DNA of 64,000 bases from an uncultured Clostridia bacterium (GTDB lineage Bacteria > Bacillota > Clostridia > Monoglobales > Monoglobaceae): positions 13,412 through 77,411 of the forward strand of contig CAJTWN010000006.1 of NCBI GenBank assembly GCA_910580105.1, given 5' to 3'. This document shows positions 27,086 to 36,043 of the stretch, piece by piece. Both the position numbers and the translations under genes were made by a program. How positions within the stretch are numbered: the first letter of the stretch is position 1; each line of letters begins with the position of its first letter. The notes beneath the pieces were generated by a model, which had not been told where the DNA came from, did not search any database, and saw only the letters and a program-made list of their open reading frames with translations.

Positions 27086-27122
27086 GGGATACTCCTCCAG
27101 AAAATGTCGTAAAGTAATATTT

Positions 27123-27151
27123 ATTATAGTATATTCCCAATCAAAAGTCAA
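27123..27151 (-). promoter_or_regulatory. SigA promoter of the PP2C-FHA pair (minus strand)
   Basis: Read on the minus strand, TTGACT (27151-27146) and TATAAT (27128-27123) are 17 bp apart, about 40 bp before the PP2C start. Confidence 0.8.
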
Positions 27152-27225
27152 GGCGGACAGGACAGATTCCATAACGGAATACAATTATTTTGTTGAAAAT
27201 TTTACGGTAATCTTTGGGAAAAATA

Positions 27226-27254
27226 TTGACGAATAAAGCATTTCGTTATATAAT
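27226..27254 (+). promoter_or_regulatory. SigA promoter of serC-serA
   Basis: TTGACG (27226-27231) and TATAAT (27249-27254) are spaced by 17 bp. The leader of about 90 nt has a small CAGAG/CTCTG hairpin but no T-box or other riboswitch I can recognise. Confidence 0.8.
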
Positions 27255-27350
27255 ATATAAGTTCTATGAAATATTTGACAGAGTGGGAGATTTTTTTGCT
27301 CTGACGAAATATGATATGTTATGTATAATTTTAAATTGGAGGAGATAAAA

Positions 27351-28430
27351 ATGAGTAGAGTGTATAATTTTTCTGCAGGACCTTCCATGCTGCCGCTTGC
27401 AGTTCTTGAGCAGGCCCAGAAGGAGATGCTGGATATGGGAGGAAGCGGTCAGTCCGTTATGGAAATGAGCCACCGTTCCAAGGAATATCAGGCAATCATT
27501 GATGAGGCAGAGGCACTTTTGCGGGAAATTATGAACATTCCGGACAATTATAAGGTATTGTTCCTGCAGGGCGGAGCTTCCACACAGTTTGCTATGGTTC
27601 CGTTGAATTTGGCGGTGAAGAATAAAAAGGCAGATTATGTCATCACCGGCCAGTGGGCAAAGAAAGCACACCAGGAGGCAGGCCGTTTTATCGAAGCCAA
27701 TGCGATTGCATCCAGTGCAGACAAAACGTTCAGCTATCTGCCTAAGGTGGATAAAAGTATGCTGACGCCGGATGCGGACTATGTACATATTACATATAAT
27801 AATACCATTTATGGCACCCACTATAATACAATGCCTGATTTTGGGGATAAAATTGTGGTCACCGATATGTCTTCCTGTATCCTTTCAGAAGAGGTTGACA
27901 TCAGTAAATTTGGCTTGATTTATGCGGGCGCACAGAAGAATATGGGCCCTGCGGGTGTTACAGTTGTTATCGTGCGGGAAGATTTGATCGGTGAGGCGCT
28001 GGATATTACGCCAACCATGCTTAAATATTCTACCCATGCGGACAATGGATCAATGTACAATACTCCGCCGACCTATGGAATTTATATTTGTAAACTCGTT
28101 TATGAATGGATTAAAAATATGGGCGGTATTGCTGCAATTCATGAAATCAATGTGAAAAAAGCGAAGATACTGTATGATTTTCTGGACAGTTCCAAAATGT
28201 TTAAGGGGACGGTTGTACCGGAAGACCGGTCTTTGATGAACGTACCTTTTGTGACCGATTCAGATGAACTGAACGCAAAGTTTATTGCTGAGGCAAAGGC
28301 AAAGGGATTTATTAATCTTAAGGGCCACAGAACCGTTGGCGGTATGCGTGCCAGCATCTATAATGCTATGCCGGTTGAAGGTGTAGAGGCTTTGGTAGCC
28401 TTCATGAAGGAATTTGAAGCAAATAATTAG
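27351..28430 (+). CDS. serC: Phosphoserine aminotransferase
   Basis: SerC transfers the amino group from glutamate to 3-phosphohydroxypyruvate, the second step of serine synthesis. The 359-residue PLP enzyme begins VYNFSAGPSMLP and has GGASTQFAMVP, TYNNTIYGTHY and the PLP-lysine region YAGAQKNMGPAGVT. I chose ATG 27351, with TTGGAGGAG upstream, since family homology starts there. serA follows after 20 nt, so the pair forms a serine operon; no phosphoserine phosphatase gene is nearby. Confidence 0.97.
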   Translation: MSRVYNFSAGPSMLPLAVLEQAQKEMLDMGGSGQSVMEMSHRSKEYQAIIDEAEALLREIMNIPDNYKVLFLQGGASTQFAMVPLNLAVKNKKADYVITGQWAKKAHQEAGRFIEANAIASSADKTFSYLPKVDKSMLTPDADYVHITYNNTIYGTHYNTMPDFGDKIVVTDMSSCILSEEVDISKFGLIYAGAQKNMGPAGVTVVIVREDLIGEALDITPTMLKYSTHADNGSMYNTPPTYGIYICKLVYEWIKNMGGIAAIHEINVKKAKILYDFLDSSKMFKGTVVPEDRSLMNVPFVTDSDELNAKFIAEAKAKGFINLKGHRTVGGMRASIYNAMPVEGVEALVAFMKEFEANN

Positions 28431-28450
28431 CAAAAAGGGGATTATTATTT

Positions 28451-29611
28451 ATGTATAATATCAGAACATTAAATAAAATATCAAAAAAGGGCTTGGGTGT
28501 ATTGGATACCAATTATACCTGTGCGGATGAGATGGAAAACCCGGATGGTATTATTCTGCGCAGTTTTAAGATGCACGATATGGAACTTCCTGAAAGTCTT
28601 CGGGCAATTGCGCGTGCCGGTGCCGGTGTGAACAATATTCCCATTGACAAGTGCAGTGAGGCAGGCATTGTTGTCTTTAATACCCCGGGAGCAAATGCCA
28701 ATGCGGTAAAAGAGCTGGTACTTGCGGCGTTGTTTTTGTCCTCCAGAAAAATTGTACAGGGTATTGAATGGGCAAAAACTTTGGCAGGTGAAGGCGATGC
28801 GGTCGGCAGCCTTGTAGAAAAGGGAAAGTCCAATTTTGTCGGACCCGAAATTGAAGGGAAAACATTGGGTATTATCGGTCTTGGTGCAATTGGTGTCAAG
28901 GTGGCAAATGCAGCGCATCATCTGGGAATGGATGTCATCGGATATGACCCCTATATGTCGGTGGATGCAGCCTGGAGCCTGACACGTTTTGCCCATCGCG
29001 CAACGGATTTGCATACCGTTCTTGAACAGTCTGACTATATCACTGTACATGTTCCGGCAACACCGGATACCAAGGGCATGTTCAATTCTGAGGCATTTGC
29101 CATGATGAAAAAGGGCGCAAGACTTTTGAACTTCTCCAGAGGAGAATTGGTGGATGAAACCGATGTGCAGACCGCACTGGACAACGGGGAGTTGGCTTGC
29201 TATGTGACAGATTTTGCTTCTGAGGCCCTTTTGAAAAATGAAAAGGTTATCTGTATGCCCCATCTTGGTGCATCTACTCCGGAGAGTGAAGAGAATTGTG
29301 CGGTCATGGCGGCAAAAGAAATCAAAGACTTTTTGGAAAATGGGAATATTACCAACAGCGTAAACTTCCCGAACTGCGATATGGGTATAGCAACCGGTGC
29401 GAGAATCACCGTTGCACATAAAAATATCCCCAATATGCTGAAGCATATTACAGATTTGGTTGCAGGCAAGGGAATTAATATTGAAAATATGCTTAATAAA
29501 AGCAAAGGTGACAATGCGTACACCATGCTTGACATTGCCGGGAAAGTTGACCCTGCGATTCAGGGTGAGCTGGAAGCAATTGAAGGCGTACTGAAGGTAA
29601 CGCTTATCTGA
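28451..29611 (+). CDS. serA: D-3-phosphoglycerate dehydrogenase
   Basis: SerA oxidises 3-phosphoglycerate with NAD to begin serine synthesis. The 386-residue protein has RAGAGVNNIPIDKC, the nucleotide loop LGIIGLGAIGVKVANAA, and the catalytic Arg, Glu and His regions NFSRGELVDE and CMPHLGASTPESEENC. A C-terminal ACT domain (about 315-386, HKNIPNMLKHITDLVAGKGI) is probably a serine sensor. It matches the mid-length type with an ACT domain but no long intervening domain. It is co-transcribed with serC. Confidence 0.96.
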   Translation: MYNIRTLNKISKKGLGVLDTNYTCADEMENPDGIILRSFKMHDMELPESLRAIARAGAGVNNIPIDKCSEAGIVVFNTPGANANAVKELVLAALFLSSRKIVQGIEWAKTLAGEGDAVGSLVEKGKSNFVGPEIEGKTLGIIGLGAIGVKVANAAHHLGMDVIGYDPYMSVDAAWSLTRFAHRATDLHTVLEQSDYITVHVPATPDTKGMFNSEAFAMMKKGARLLNFSRGELVDETDVQTALDNGELACYVTDFASEALLKNEKVICMPHLGASTPESEENCAVMAAKEIKDFLENGNITNSVNFPNCDMGIATGARITVAHKNIPNMLKHITDLVAGKGINIENMLNKSKGDNAYTMLDIAGKVDPAIQGELEAIEGVLKVTLI

Positions 29612-29707
29612 CATTTATGTGGTATTGTCCGCATTTTGCGGAGAAAAGAAAGTAAGCATACCTTTTGTATGGTATAGTAAATAAGGGGAAGAATCCCTTT
29701 ATGTTAT

Positions 29708-30043
29708 AACAGTAAATCAGATGATCGCGCAGATTTATCATCTGTGAGGAAAGTCCGAGCTCCAAAGGGCAAGGGTGCAAGATAACGTCTTGTGGAGGCG
29801 ACTCTAAGGATAGTGCAACAGAAAGATACCGCCCGCAGTTTGCGGGTAAGGGTGGAAAGGCGAGGTAAGAGCTCACCCACCGGTATGGTGACATACCGGC
29901 GCTGTAAACCCCACCTGGAGCAACACCTGACGCGGAGACTAAGCTGGCCCGGCATCTCCCAAGAAGGTGGCTAGAGGCGTGTGGCGACATGCGTCCCAGA
30001 TAGATGATCATCCATGACAGAACTCGGCTTACGGTTTGCTGTT
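29708..30043 (+). ncRNA. rnpB: RNase P RNA
   Basis: The catalytic RNA of RNase P matures tRNA 5' ends. Hallmark segments are all present in order: GAGGAAAGTCCGAGCTCC near 29741, ACAGAAAGATACCGCC near 29818, GGGTGGAAAGGCGAGGTAAG near 29850, and GACAGAACTCGGCTTAC near 30017. The ends are set by the P1 helix, in which AACAGTAAA (29708-29716) pairs with TTTGCTGTT (30035-30043). The architecture looks like bacterial type A. It follows serA by about 100 bp. Confidence 0.96.
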
Positions 30044-30127
30044 TTATCTTTAAAAACAAAAGGGGCCTGAAATATTCGGCTGTAACTTGTGACGGCTGTT
30101 TTGGAATGGGTCTTGTTTCGAAATCAG

Positions 30128-30166
30128 CAGACCCGGCCTGTCTTGATGGGCCGGGTCTGTTTTTTA
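30128..30166 (+). terminator. Terminator downstream of rnpB
   Basis: CAGACCCGGCC and GGCCGGGTCTG form an 11-bp stem, followed by TTTTTT. Confidence 0.9.
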
Positions 30167-30247
30167 TCATCAGGGATTTTGACTGAAGTTCATATGATCA
30201 TGATTAATTCTGTGTTGTTGATAACGATGCCTGAGGAGGTGAAACAA

Positions 30248-32548
30248 ATGAAAATACCCAAAGGCGTTCTCTGCTTCTTTTTGGCGGCTTTGTTTGTGCT
30301 GCCTTTTTCGGCGTGTCAGCGGATTACCGATGAGGTCTATGAAGAGGGAAAAGTGATTGTCACTTTGGATGAAAGCGGGCTTGTGCAGGCAGATGAGGAA
30401 GGGTTTTTATTTGTTTCTGATGATAAGATAAGCACATTGAGCGGTTCCGCAAATACGCGGGCAAAAGTGGTTGACATTCAGGCGGAGATTTCTTGTGGAA
30501 ATTACCATATAGAAACGAAAAAACTTAAGGCTTCCCAAAAGTGGTCGTATGACAATCCACCGCTTCTTTGGGGATATAATCAGATAAAGATAAAGGTGAC
30601 GGCGGATGATGGAACGACAGGAGAAAAGACCTTTGCCATTTTGTCCAAACACCATCAGGCGGCATTGGAAACCCAGACGGACAGTGATGGGGACGGACTT
30701 TTGGATTATCAGGAATGGATTTTTGGAACAGACTCCGGTCAAAGCGATACGGATGGCGATGGTGTAGGGGATTATGCCGAATTGTTTTTTACACGAACCA
30801 ATCCAACAACTGCCGATGAGGAGTTGAGCAATCGGGATAGTGATGGAGACAGCCTTCCCGATTGGAAGGAAGCAGAGCAGAACTTCAGCGAGCCGATATT
30901 TGCAGACGGTAAATTTGATGAACGGACGGACGGCAGTGGCATTACACAAGACAGGAATACGGATGAGAGTGACAGTGGCAGGAATGGCAGCGCTGGTGAA
31001 AGAGATATGGCGTCGCAAAGAGATGGTATGGTAACAGTGACCGTAGACGGAGCGGAAGATCAGTTTGAAAATTATCATACCACTGTTTCGGCAGAGATTA
31101 CCGGTGATGCGGAAGTGGTTGACAGTGCGCATATTCGGAGGATGGGCGTACAGAATATATTTTTGAATCCCAGTATCCCCGGTTATGTTGCCAGTGGGTA
31201 TACGCTGCGAATGGATGGAAGCGCAGACGTCCAAATTTCAGTCAAATGTACAGGAGACGATTTGGAGGATCCGGTGTTATATTTGTTCAATTATCAGGAA
31301 CAGACGCTGAAAAATGTTTCAGGCCAGCGAATAACAGCGGATGGAACGGTAAAGGTAAAAATAGAGATGCCGGACAATGGCGTATGTACGTTTATTCTTC
31401 TGAACAGGGCAAAAGCGTCACCCTATATTACAACAGGAAAAACAACGGGAACCCCACAACCTCTGGATGGATATAAAAACTTGGTTATCAATGGAACTTT
31501 GCGGCTGGGAACGGGGGCAAGGGTGGTTGGTTTGTCCGCAGATATAGCGGACAGCGACGGCGATGGACTGGAAGACAGCGATGAAGCAGAAATCCGGGTG
31601 GCCGGTGGAAAGAAGTTTGTTTATCTTCATTCAGATCCCACCCTTCCGGACAGTGATTTTGATGGCATAGAAGATGGAAAGGATAAACAGCCGCTTTCTT
31701 ATAATATATCTGATCGGAGCATGGCGCTTGCCTGTGCGGTTGGGTATTGTGATTTATCCGACTATGTTGGGATGACGATTGGGGAGATTGCGGAGACGGA
31801 AACAGGAGCTGCTGCGCTTGGATATCTTGCAGGAAGCGAAGAGATAAATCTCCTTCGGGAAGCAGAAGTGCTCAGTCAGACAAATAATGAAACAAAAGAG
31901 GAGACAACCCGGCAGAGTGTAAAATTTGATTTTATGTCGGGGCGTTATGTTTCTGCCGCTGCAATGAACGAGAAAGGATATGGAAGCCTTGCGCTCTGTT
32001 TTTCTGGATTCGAAAAGGAGGGAGCTATTGTGTTTGCGGTGCGGGGAACCGCCCATGATCAAAGCGAGATTGCCGGAGAATTAATTGACCGGGCAGTTTA
32101 TATGGACATGAACACAATGCCCACAGAACGGGCGCTTGCGGAATATACCATGCTGAGCCAATATGCAGGCTGTGGTATGTATGTTACGGCCCATTCCACC
32201 GGCGGAAGTGTTGCCACAGAAGTGCTGGCGCATGTTTACAGCGATGAAACGAAACTACCGGTACGGGCTGCAACATTTAATGCCATTGGCAGTTACCGGA
32301 TAAACAAACTGTCTATTCCATTGGTGCGAAAGCTGAGAGCGTTGAATACGATTGTAAATTATTATTATTACGGCGATATTCTTGGTGAATATGTGGGAAA
32401 AACAGACATGTTTGCGCGGCTGGGAGGAAGTAAAGGTTATACTCCCATGGATAGGGACGGAAAAACGCTCAATACAGGAAACAGCGCTTCGTCTGCTTAT
32501 CACGATATAAAATATTTTTGTACCGACCAACAGCTGATAAATAACTAA
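30248..32548 (+). CDS. Lipoprotein with thrombospondin-3/EF-hand-like calcium repeats and lipase-like domain
   Basis: The 766-residue protein starts at ATG 30248 after a strong GAGGAGGTG and has a lipoprotein signal ending LPFSACQ. Aspartate-rich calcium-type repeats occur at about 145-210 (DSDGDGLLDYQEW, DTDGDGVGDYAE, DSDGDSLPDWKEA) and again at about 436-482 (DSDGDGLEDSDEAE, DSDFDGIEDGKD). The C-terminus (about 560-766) is an alpha/beta-hydrolase of lipase class 3 type with VTAHSTGGSVATEV; Ser650 is the likely nucleophile and the elbow is AHSxG rather than GHSxG. It is transcribed alone after rnpB. The substrate is unknown. Confidence 0.82.
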   Translation: MKIPKGVLCFFLAALFVLPFSACQRITDEVYEEGKVIVTLDESGLVQADEEGFLFVSDDKISTLSGSANTRAKVVDIQAEISCGNYHIETKKLKASQKWSYDNPPLLWGYNQIKIKVTADDGTTGEKTFAILSKHHQAALETQTDSDGDGLLDYQEWIFGTDSGQSDTDGDGVGDYAELFFTRTNPTTADEELSNRDSDGDSLPDWKEAEQNFSEPIFADGKFDERTDGSGITQDRNTDESDSGRNGSAGERDMASQRDGMVTVTVDGAEDQFENYHTTVSAEITGDAEVVDSAHIRRMGVQNIFLNPSIPGYVASGYTLRMDGSADVQISVKCTGDDLEDPVLYLFNYQEQTLKNVSGQRITADGTVKVKIEMPDNGVCTFILLNRAKASPYITTGKTTGTPQPLDGYKNLVINGTLRLGTGARVVGLSADIADSDGDGLEDSDEAEIRVAGGKKFVYLHSDPTLPDSDFDGIEDGKDKQPLSYNISDRSMALACAVGYCDLSDYVGMTIGEIAETETGAAALGYLAGSEEINLLREAEVLSQTNNETKEETTRQSVKFDFMSGRYVSAAAMNEKGYGSLALCFSGFEKEGAIVFAVRGTAHDQSEIAGELIDRAVYMDMNTMPTERALAEYTMLSQYAGCGMYVTAHSTGGSVATEVLAHVYSDETKLPVRAATFNAIGSYRINKLSIPLVRKLRALNTIVNYYYYGDILGEYVGKTDMFARLGGSKGYTPMDRDGKTLNTGNSASSAYHDIKYFCTDQQLINN

Positions 32549-32569
32549 GATGCTCTTTGTCGTCGGCAC

Positions 32570-33240
32570 ACGGCCGATTTGCTCGCATTTCCTGTGCGGA
32601 AATGCTTCACCTTGTGGCCGGTGCCTCCTCTTTCCCGCAAAACGCACTGCGTTGTCATCGTCAAAGTACGCCCTTGCTGCTCGCTTTTCCTACCGGAAAA
32701 GCATCGCTTCTTCGGCGGTTCTTCCTTTTTCCCACAAAAGCATAGCTTTTGTGGGAACCCTGTGGGCGACCACGCAGGGTCGCCCCTACGGATGGCGTTA
32801 AAATGCGACCTTTATCGCTCATTTTGAATATACGTTACCCGTTTCGAAATGTAACTAGTTTTTCCACTGGGCGGAGTAGAACCCCACCCCTACGAAGGTT
32901 GCGAAAAATTTCGTTTCTTCGTCCGCGGCAATTGGAAAAAGGTTTTTCCACTCGGTACATCCGCGCGCGTCAGAACACGCCTTAATTTGCTCGCTTTTCC
33001 TACCGGAAAAGCATCGCTTCTTCGGCGGTTCTTCCTTTTTCCCACAAAAGCTATGCTTTTGTGGGAACCCTGTGGGCGACCACGCAGGGTCGCCCCTACG
33101 GATAGCGTTAGAACGCGCCCTTTATCGCTCATTTTGAATATACGTTACCCGTTTCGAAATGTAATTGGTTTTTCCACCGGGCGGAGTAGAACTCCACCCC
33201 TACGAAGGTTGCGAAAAATTTCGTTTCTTCGTCCGCGGCA
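32570..33240 (+). repeat. Repeat island 1: 310-bp tandem duplication with palindromes
   Basis: Bases 32681-32953 recur at 32991-33263 with few changes (offset 310), and a shorter degenerate relative begins near 32579. Each full copy holds a perfect hairpin CCCACAAAAG/CTTTTGTGGG, a palindrome GGGCGACC/GGGTCGCCC followed by CCTACGG, and GGGCGGAGTAGAAC with CACCCCTACG. Open frames across it are low-complexity by-products. There is no transposase or long terminal repeat. Confidence 0.85.
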
Positions 33241-33487
33241 CTCGGTAAAAGGTTTTTCCACTCATATTATCCGCGCACCGGATGAAACGTCACGTTTCCG
33301 CGGCACTCGGTAAAAGGTTTTTCCACTCGTATTATCCGTGCACCGGATGAAACGTCACGTTTCCGCGGCACTCGGTAAAAGGTTTTTCCACTCGTATTAT
33401 CCGTGCACCGGATGAAACGTCACGTTTCCGCGGCACTCGGTAAAAGGTTTTTCCTCTCGGTACATCCGCGCACCGGGTTAAGCGTCA
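33233..33487 (+). repeat. 65-bp tandem repeat, four units
   Basis: Units begin with CCGCGGCACTCGG at 33233, 33298, 33363 and 33428, an exact 65-bp period. A diverged related unit is at 32923. The units touch with no unique spacers, so this is not a CRISPR array. It ends just before the que promoter. Confidence 0.9.
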
Positions 33488-33496
33488 CACTTGCTG

Positions 33497-33525
33497 TTGA
33501 CAATTGTGGGTAAGCAGTGTATAAT
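33497..33525 (+). promoter_or_regulatory. SigA promoter of the que operon
   Basis: TTGACA (33497-33502) and TATAAT (33520-33525) are spaced by 17 bp, placing the start site just ahead of the preQ1-type leader. Confidence 0.9.
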
Positions 33526-33540
33526 AAATGTAAATTTCAT

Positions 33541-33582
33541 AAGACAGTTCGTTTGCACCATCCTGTCTCAAAAGAAAACTAG
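33541..33582 (+). promoter_or_regulatory. Probable preQ1-I riboswitch
   Basis: AGACAG (33542-33547) pairs with CTGTCT (33562-33567) around a loop beginning TTCG and containing GCACC, followed by an A-rich tail AAAAGAAAACTAG. This matches the small preQ1 class I aptamer in size, stem-loop and ACTA tail. The terminator that follows and the downstream preQ1 synthesis genes fit its known role. The pseudoknot pairing is not obvious by eye, which limits confidence. Confidence 0.72.
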
Positions 33583-33589
33583 GGCAAAT

Positions 33590-33651
33590 ACAGCGGCTTT
33601 ATGCGGCTGTGTTTTGGTGCAGACGTTTTGAGGACGCCTGTTTTTTTGTGC
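33590..33651 (+). terminator. Riboswitch expression platform / terminator ahead of queD
   Basis: A first hairpin ACAGC-GGC/GC-GGCTGT lies at 33590-33611. A second, CAG-CGT/ACG-CTG at about 33620-33641 with one mismatch, is followed by TTTTTTT. It ends 24 bp before queD, so premature termination would silence the operon. Confidence 0.7.
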
Positions 33652-33674
33652 GTTTTTCAAAAGAAAGGATAGAG

Positions 33675-34112
33675 ATGTATACAATTAAGACGGAAAGTGC
33701 GTTTGACAGCGCTCATTTTCTTTATGGATATGAGGGGAAATGCAGGAATCTGCATGGGCACCGCTGGAAAATTGAGGTTGAAGTAGGTTGTTCGACCTTA
33801 CATGAAAAAGGGCAGGAACGTGGTATGCTGGTGGATTTTTCTGCTTTGAAAGTAGCAGTCAGGGGGTTGGCAGACCGTTTGGATCACGCATTGATTTATG
33901 AAACCGGAACTTTGAAGGAAAACACGCTGTGTGCATTGCAGGAAGAAGGTTTTGCATTGATTGCAGTGCCTTTTCGGCCGACGGCAGAAAACTTTTCAAA
34001 ATATGTGTATGACGAAATATCCGGCCAGGGATTTCAGGTGGTGCGGACGGTTGTCTATGAGACGCCGAATAACTGTGCTTCCTATGTGCCGCCTTTGGAG
34101 GATATGAGATGA
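33675..34112 (+). CDS. queD: 6-carboxy-5,6,7,8-tetrahydropterin synthase QueD
   Basis: QueD converts dihydroneopterin triphosphate to 6-carboxytetrahydropterin, the second step of queuosine precursor synthesis. The 145-residue protein shows ESAFDSAHFLYGYEGKC and RNLHGHRW with the zinc-binding His residues, MLVDFSALK, DRLDHALI and VYETPNNCASY. Start ATG 33675 has AAAGGAT upstream; the frame continues back to 33609 but would run through the terminator. It overlaps queE by 4 bp. Confidence 0.96.
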   Translation: MYTIKTESAFDSAHFLYGYEGKCRNLHGHRWKIEVEVGCSTLHEKGQERGMLVDFSALKVAVRGLADRLDHALIYETGTLKENTLCALQEEGFALIAVPFRPTAENFSKYVYDEISGQGFQVVRTVVYETPNNCASYVPPLEDMR

Positions 34113-34771
34113 AAAACTTTCCGGTGGTAGAGAAATTTGTAAGTATTAACGGAGAGGGGAGGAAAGCGGGAGAACTCTCGGTTTTTATCCGGTTTCGGGG
34201 CTGTAATCTGGCTTGTAGTTATTGTGATACCAGGTGGGCAAATACAGAAGAGGCACAGGCACAGCAGATGACCGTAAAAGAAATCTGCGATTTTGTGCTG
34301 GAGACTGGTGTGAAGAATGTCACTTTGACCGGAGGTGAACCAATGCTGCAGCCGGGTATTGAAACGTTGGCTGCAGCGCTTGCCGAAAACGCAGAGGCAC
34401 GGGTGGAAATTGAAACCAATGGCAGTATTGATCTGGCGCCGTTTTGGTATCTTCCATGCAGTTTTACGGTGGATTATAAACTGCCGGGCAGCGGGATGGA
34501 ACCGGCAATGTGTCGCTCTAATTTTGCGCAGATAAGAGCGGAGGATACAGTAAAATTTGTTGCCGGCAGCCGAAAGGATTTGGCGTGTGCAAAAAAAGTT
34601 ATTGATAGTTACGGACTAATTGGACGTACGGCGGTTTATATAAGTCCTGTTTTTGGACAGATAGAACCTGCGGAAATAGTGGAATTCATGATAGAAGAGC
34701 AGATGAATGGGGTACGGCTGCAGATACAGATGCATAAAGTGATTTGGGATCCGGATAAAAAGGGGGTATAA
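34109..34771 (+). CDS. queE: 7-carboxy-7-deazaguanine synthase QueE
   Basis: QueE is a radical SAM enzyme that contracts the ring of 6-carboxytetrahydropterin to 7-carboxy-7-deazaguanine. The 220-residue protein has the cluster motif C32-x3-C36-x2-C39 ([14 protein letters not shown]), the SAM-binding [12 protein letters not shown] and ETNGSIDL. The ATGA overlap with queD shows coupled translation, and folE follows 4 nt after its stop. Confidence 0.96.
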   Translation: MKNFPVVEKFVSINGEGRKAGELSVFIRFRGCNLACSYCDTRWANTEEAQAQQMTVKEICDFVLETGVKNVTLTGGEPMLQPGIETLAAALAENAEARVEIETNGSIDLAPFWYLPCSFTVDYKLPGSGMEPAMCRSNFAQIRAEDTVKFVAGSRKDLACAKKVIDSYGLIGRTAVYISPVFGQIEPAEIVEFMIEEQMNGVRLQIQMHKVIWDPDKKGV

Positions 34772-34775
34772 ACAG

Positions 34776-35339
34776 GTGATTGATACAAAGGCGATTGAAG
34801 AACATATTCGTGGTATTTTGGTTGCCCTTGGTGATGATCCGAACCGTGAAGGGCTTTTGGATACACCGAAACGGGTGGCTAAAATGTATGAAGAGGTATT
34901 CGAGGGGATGAACTATACCAATCGGGAGATTGCGGAAATGTTCAATAAAACGTTTGCAGACAGTGTGGATTCGAATCAGGATATGGATGGTATGGTTATT
35001 GTACGGGACATTGAGGTATTCAGCTTTTGTGAACATCATCTTGCTTTGATGTATGACATGAAGGTGACGGTGGCCTATATACCGAAGGGGAAAGTGATCG
35101 GACTTTCCAAAATTGCGCGAATTGCAGATATGGTGGCAAAACGCCTGCAATTGCAAGAGCGGATCGGCGCAGATATTGCCGAGGTGATGCAGATGGTAAC
35201 TGGTTCGGAGGATGTAGCGGTTTTGATTGAAGGCTGCCATAGCTGTATGACGGCACGGGGCATTAAAAAAGGCGGTGCGAAAACTTATACCCGTACATTG
35301 CGGGGAAAATTCAGGAAGACGCCCGCACTGTTGGGATAA
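34776..35339 (+). CDS. folE: GTP cyclohydrolase I
   Basis: FolE opens GTP to 7,8-dihydroneopterin triphosphate, the shared precursor of folate and queuosine. The 187-residue protein has [21 protein letters not shown] with zinc ligands, [17 protein letters not shown] and [13 protein letters not shown]. It starts with GTG at 34776 after AGGGGG. Placement within the que operon suggests its product feeds preQ1 synthesis, although folate use is also possible. Confidence 0.96.
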   Translation: MIDTKAIEEHIRGILVALGDDPNREGLLDTPKRVAKMYEEVFEGMNYTNREIAEMFNKTFADSVDSNQDMDGMVIVRDIEVFSFCEHHLALMYDMKVTVAYIPKGKVIGLSKIARIADMVAKRLQLQERIGADIAEVMQMVTGSEDVAVLIEGCHSCMTARGIKKGGAKTYTRTLRGKFRKTPALLG

Positions 35340-35353
35340 AGGAGAGAAAGCAG

Positions 35354-36031
35354 ATGGAAAAAGCATTGGTATTGATGAGCGGCGGCGTGGACAGCACGAC
35401 CTGTCTGGCTCTGGCTGTGGAGAAGTACAAAAAAGAAAATGTGGTGGCACTTTCGGTGTCTTATGGTCAGAAACACACCCGCGAAATTGCGGCGGCGGAG
35501 GATCTTGCACAATATTATGGGGTGGAATATATAACCATCGACCTTGCGCCGATGTTTGCGTATAGCAATTGTACCCTGCTCACCCATACAGGGGGGGAGA
35601 TTCCCCATACTTCCTATGCAGAGCAGTTAAAAGAGACGGACGGGACGCCGGTGTCAACGTATGTTCCCTTCCGAAACGGATTGTTTTTGTCTGCGGCAGC
35701 CAGTATTGCGCTGTCAAAAGGGTGCAGCGTTATTTATTATGGTGCACACAGGGATGATGCGGCGGGAAGCGCATATCCTGATTGCAGTTCTGAATTTCAT
35801 GATGCAATCCGTCAGGCGATTTATCTCGGCAGCGGAAAACAGCTCACGGTATCTGCGCCCTTTGTTGATAAGACCAAGGCGGATGTGGTGCGTATTGGAA
35901 AGGAATTGGGTGTCCCCTATGAGCGGACATGGAGCTGTTATGAGGGGAAAGATAAGCCATGCGGCGTTTGTGGAACCTGCCGTGACAGAAAGGCGGCATT
36001 TGTGGCCAATGGGATTTTGGATATTGACTAA
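35354..36031 (+). CDS. queC: 7-cyano-7-deazaguanine synthase QueC
   Basis: QueC uses ATP and ammonia to turn 7-carboxy-7-deazaguanine into preQ0. The 225-residue protein has the PP-loop LMSGGVDSTTC (residues 7-17), SYGQKHTREI, YVPFRNGLFLS and a C-terminal zinc site CYEGKDKPCGVCGTC. AAAGGAGAG precedes the ATG. queF follows after 12 nt. Confidence 0.96.
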   Translation: MEKALVLMSGGVDSTTCLALAVEKYKKENVVALSVSYGQKHTREIAAAEDLAQYYGVEYITIDLAPMFAYSNCTLLTHTGGEIPHTSYAEQLKETDGTPVSTYVPFRNGLFLSAAASIALSKGCSVIYYGAHRDDAAGSAYPDCSSEFHDAIRQAIYLGSGKQLTVSAPFVDKTKADVVRIGKELGVPYERTWSCYEGKDKPCGVCGTCRDRKAAFVANGILDID

Positions 36032-36043
36032 AGGAGGAAGAAG

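Noticed and set aside
27255..27350. T-box or serine-responsive riboswitch ahead of serC
   Set aside because: The leader is under 100 nt, has no T-box consensus GGTGGNACCGCG and no terminator.
28481..29614. Minus-strand open frame (377 codons) opposite serA
   Set aside because: A shadow of the serA codon pattern, with Cys- and His-rich composition and no recognisable domain.
32550..33313. Several 60-110 codon frames in repeat island 1
   Set aside because: All three frames are open by composition across duplicated DNA and none has family features.
33233..33487. CRISPR-like regular repeats
   Set aside because: The 65-bp units are contiguous, with no unique spacers, and no cas gene is present.
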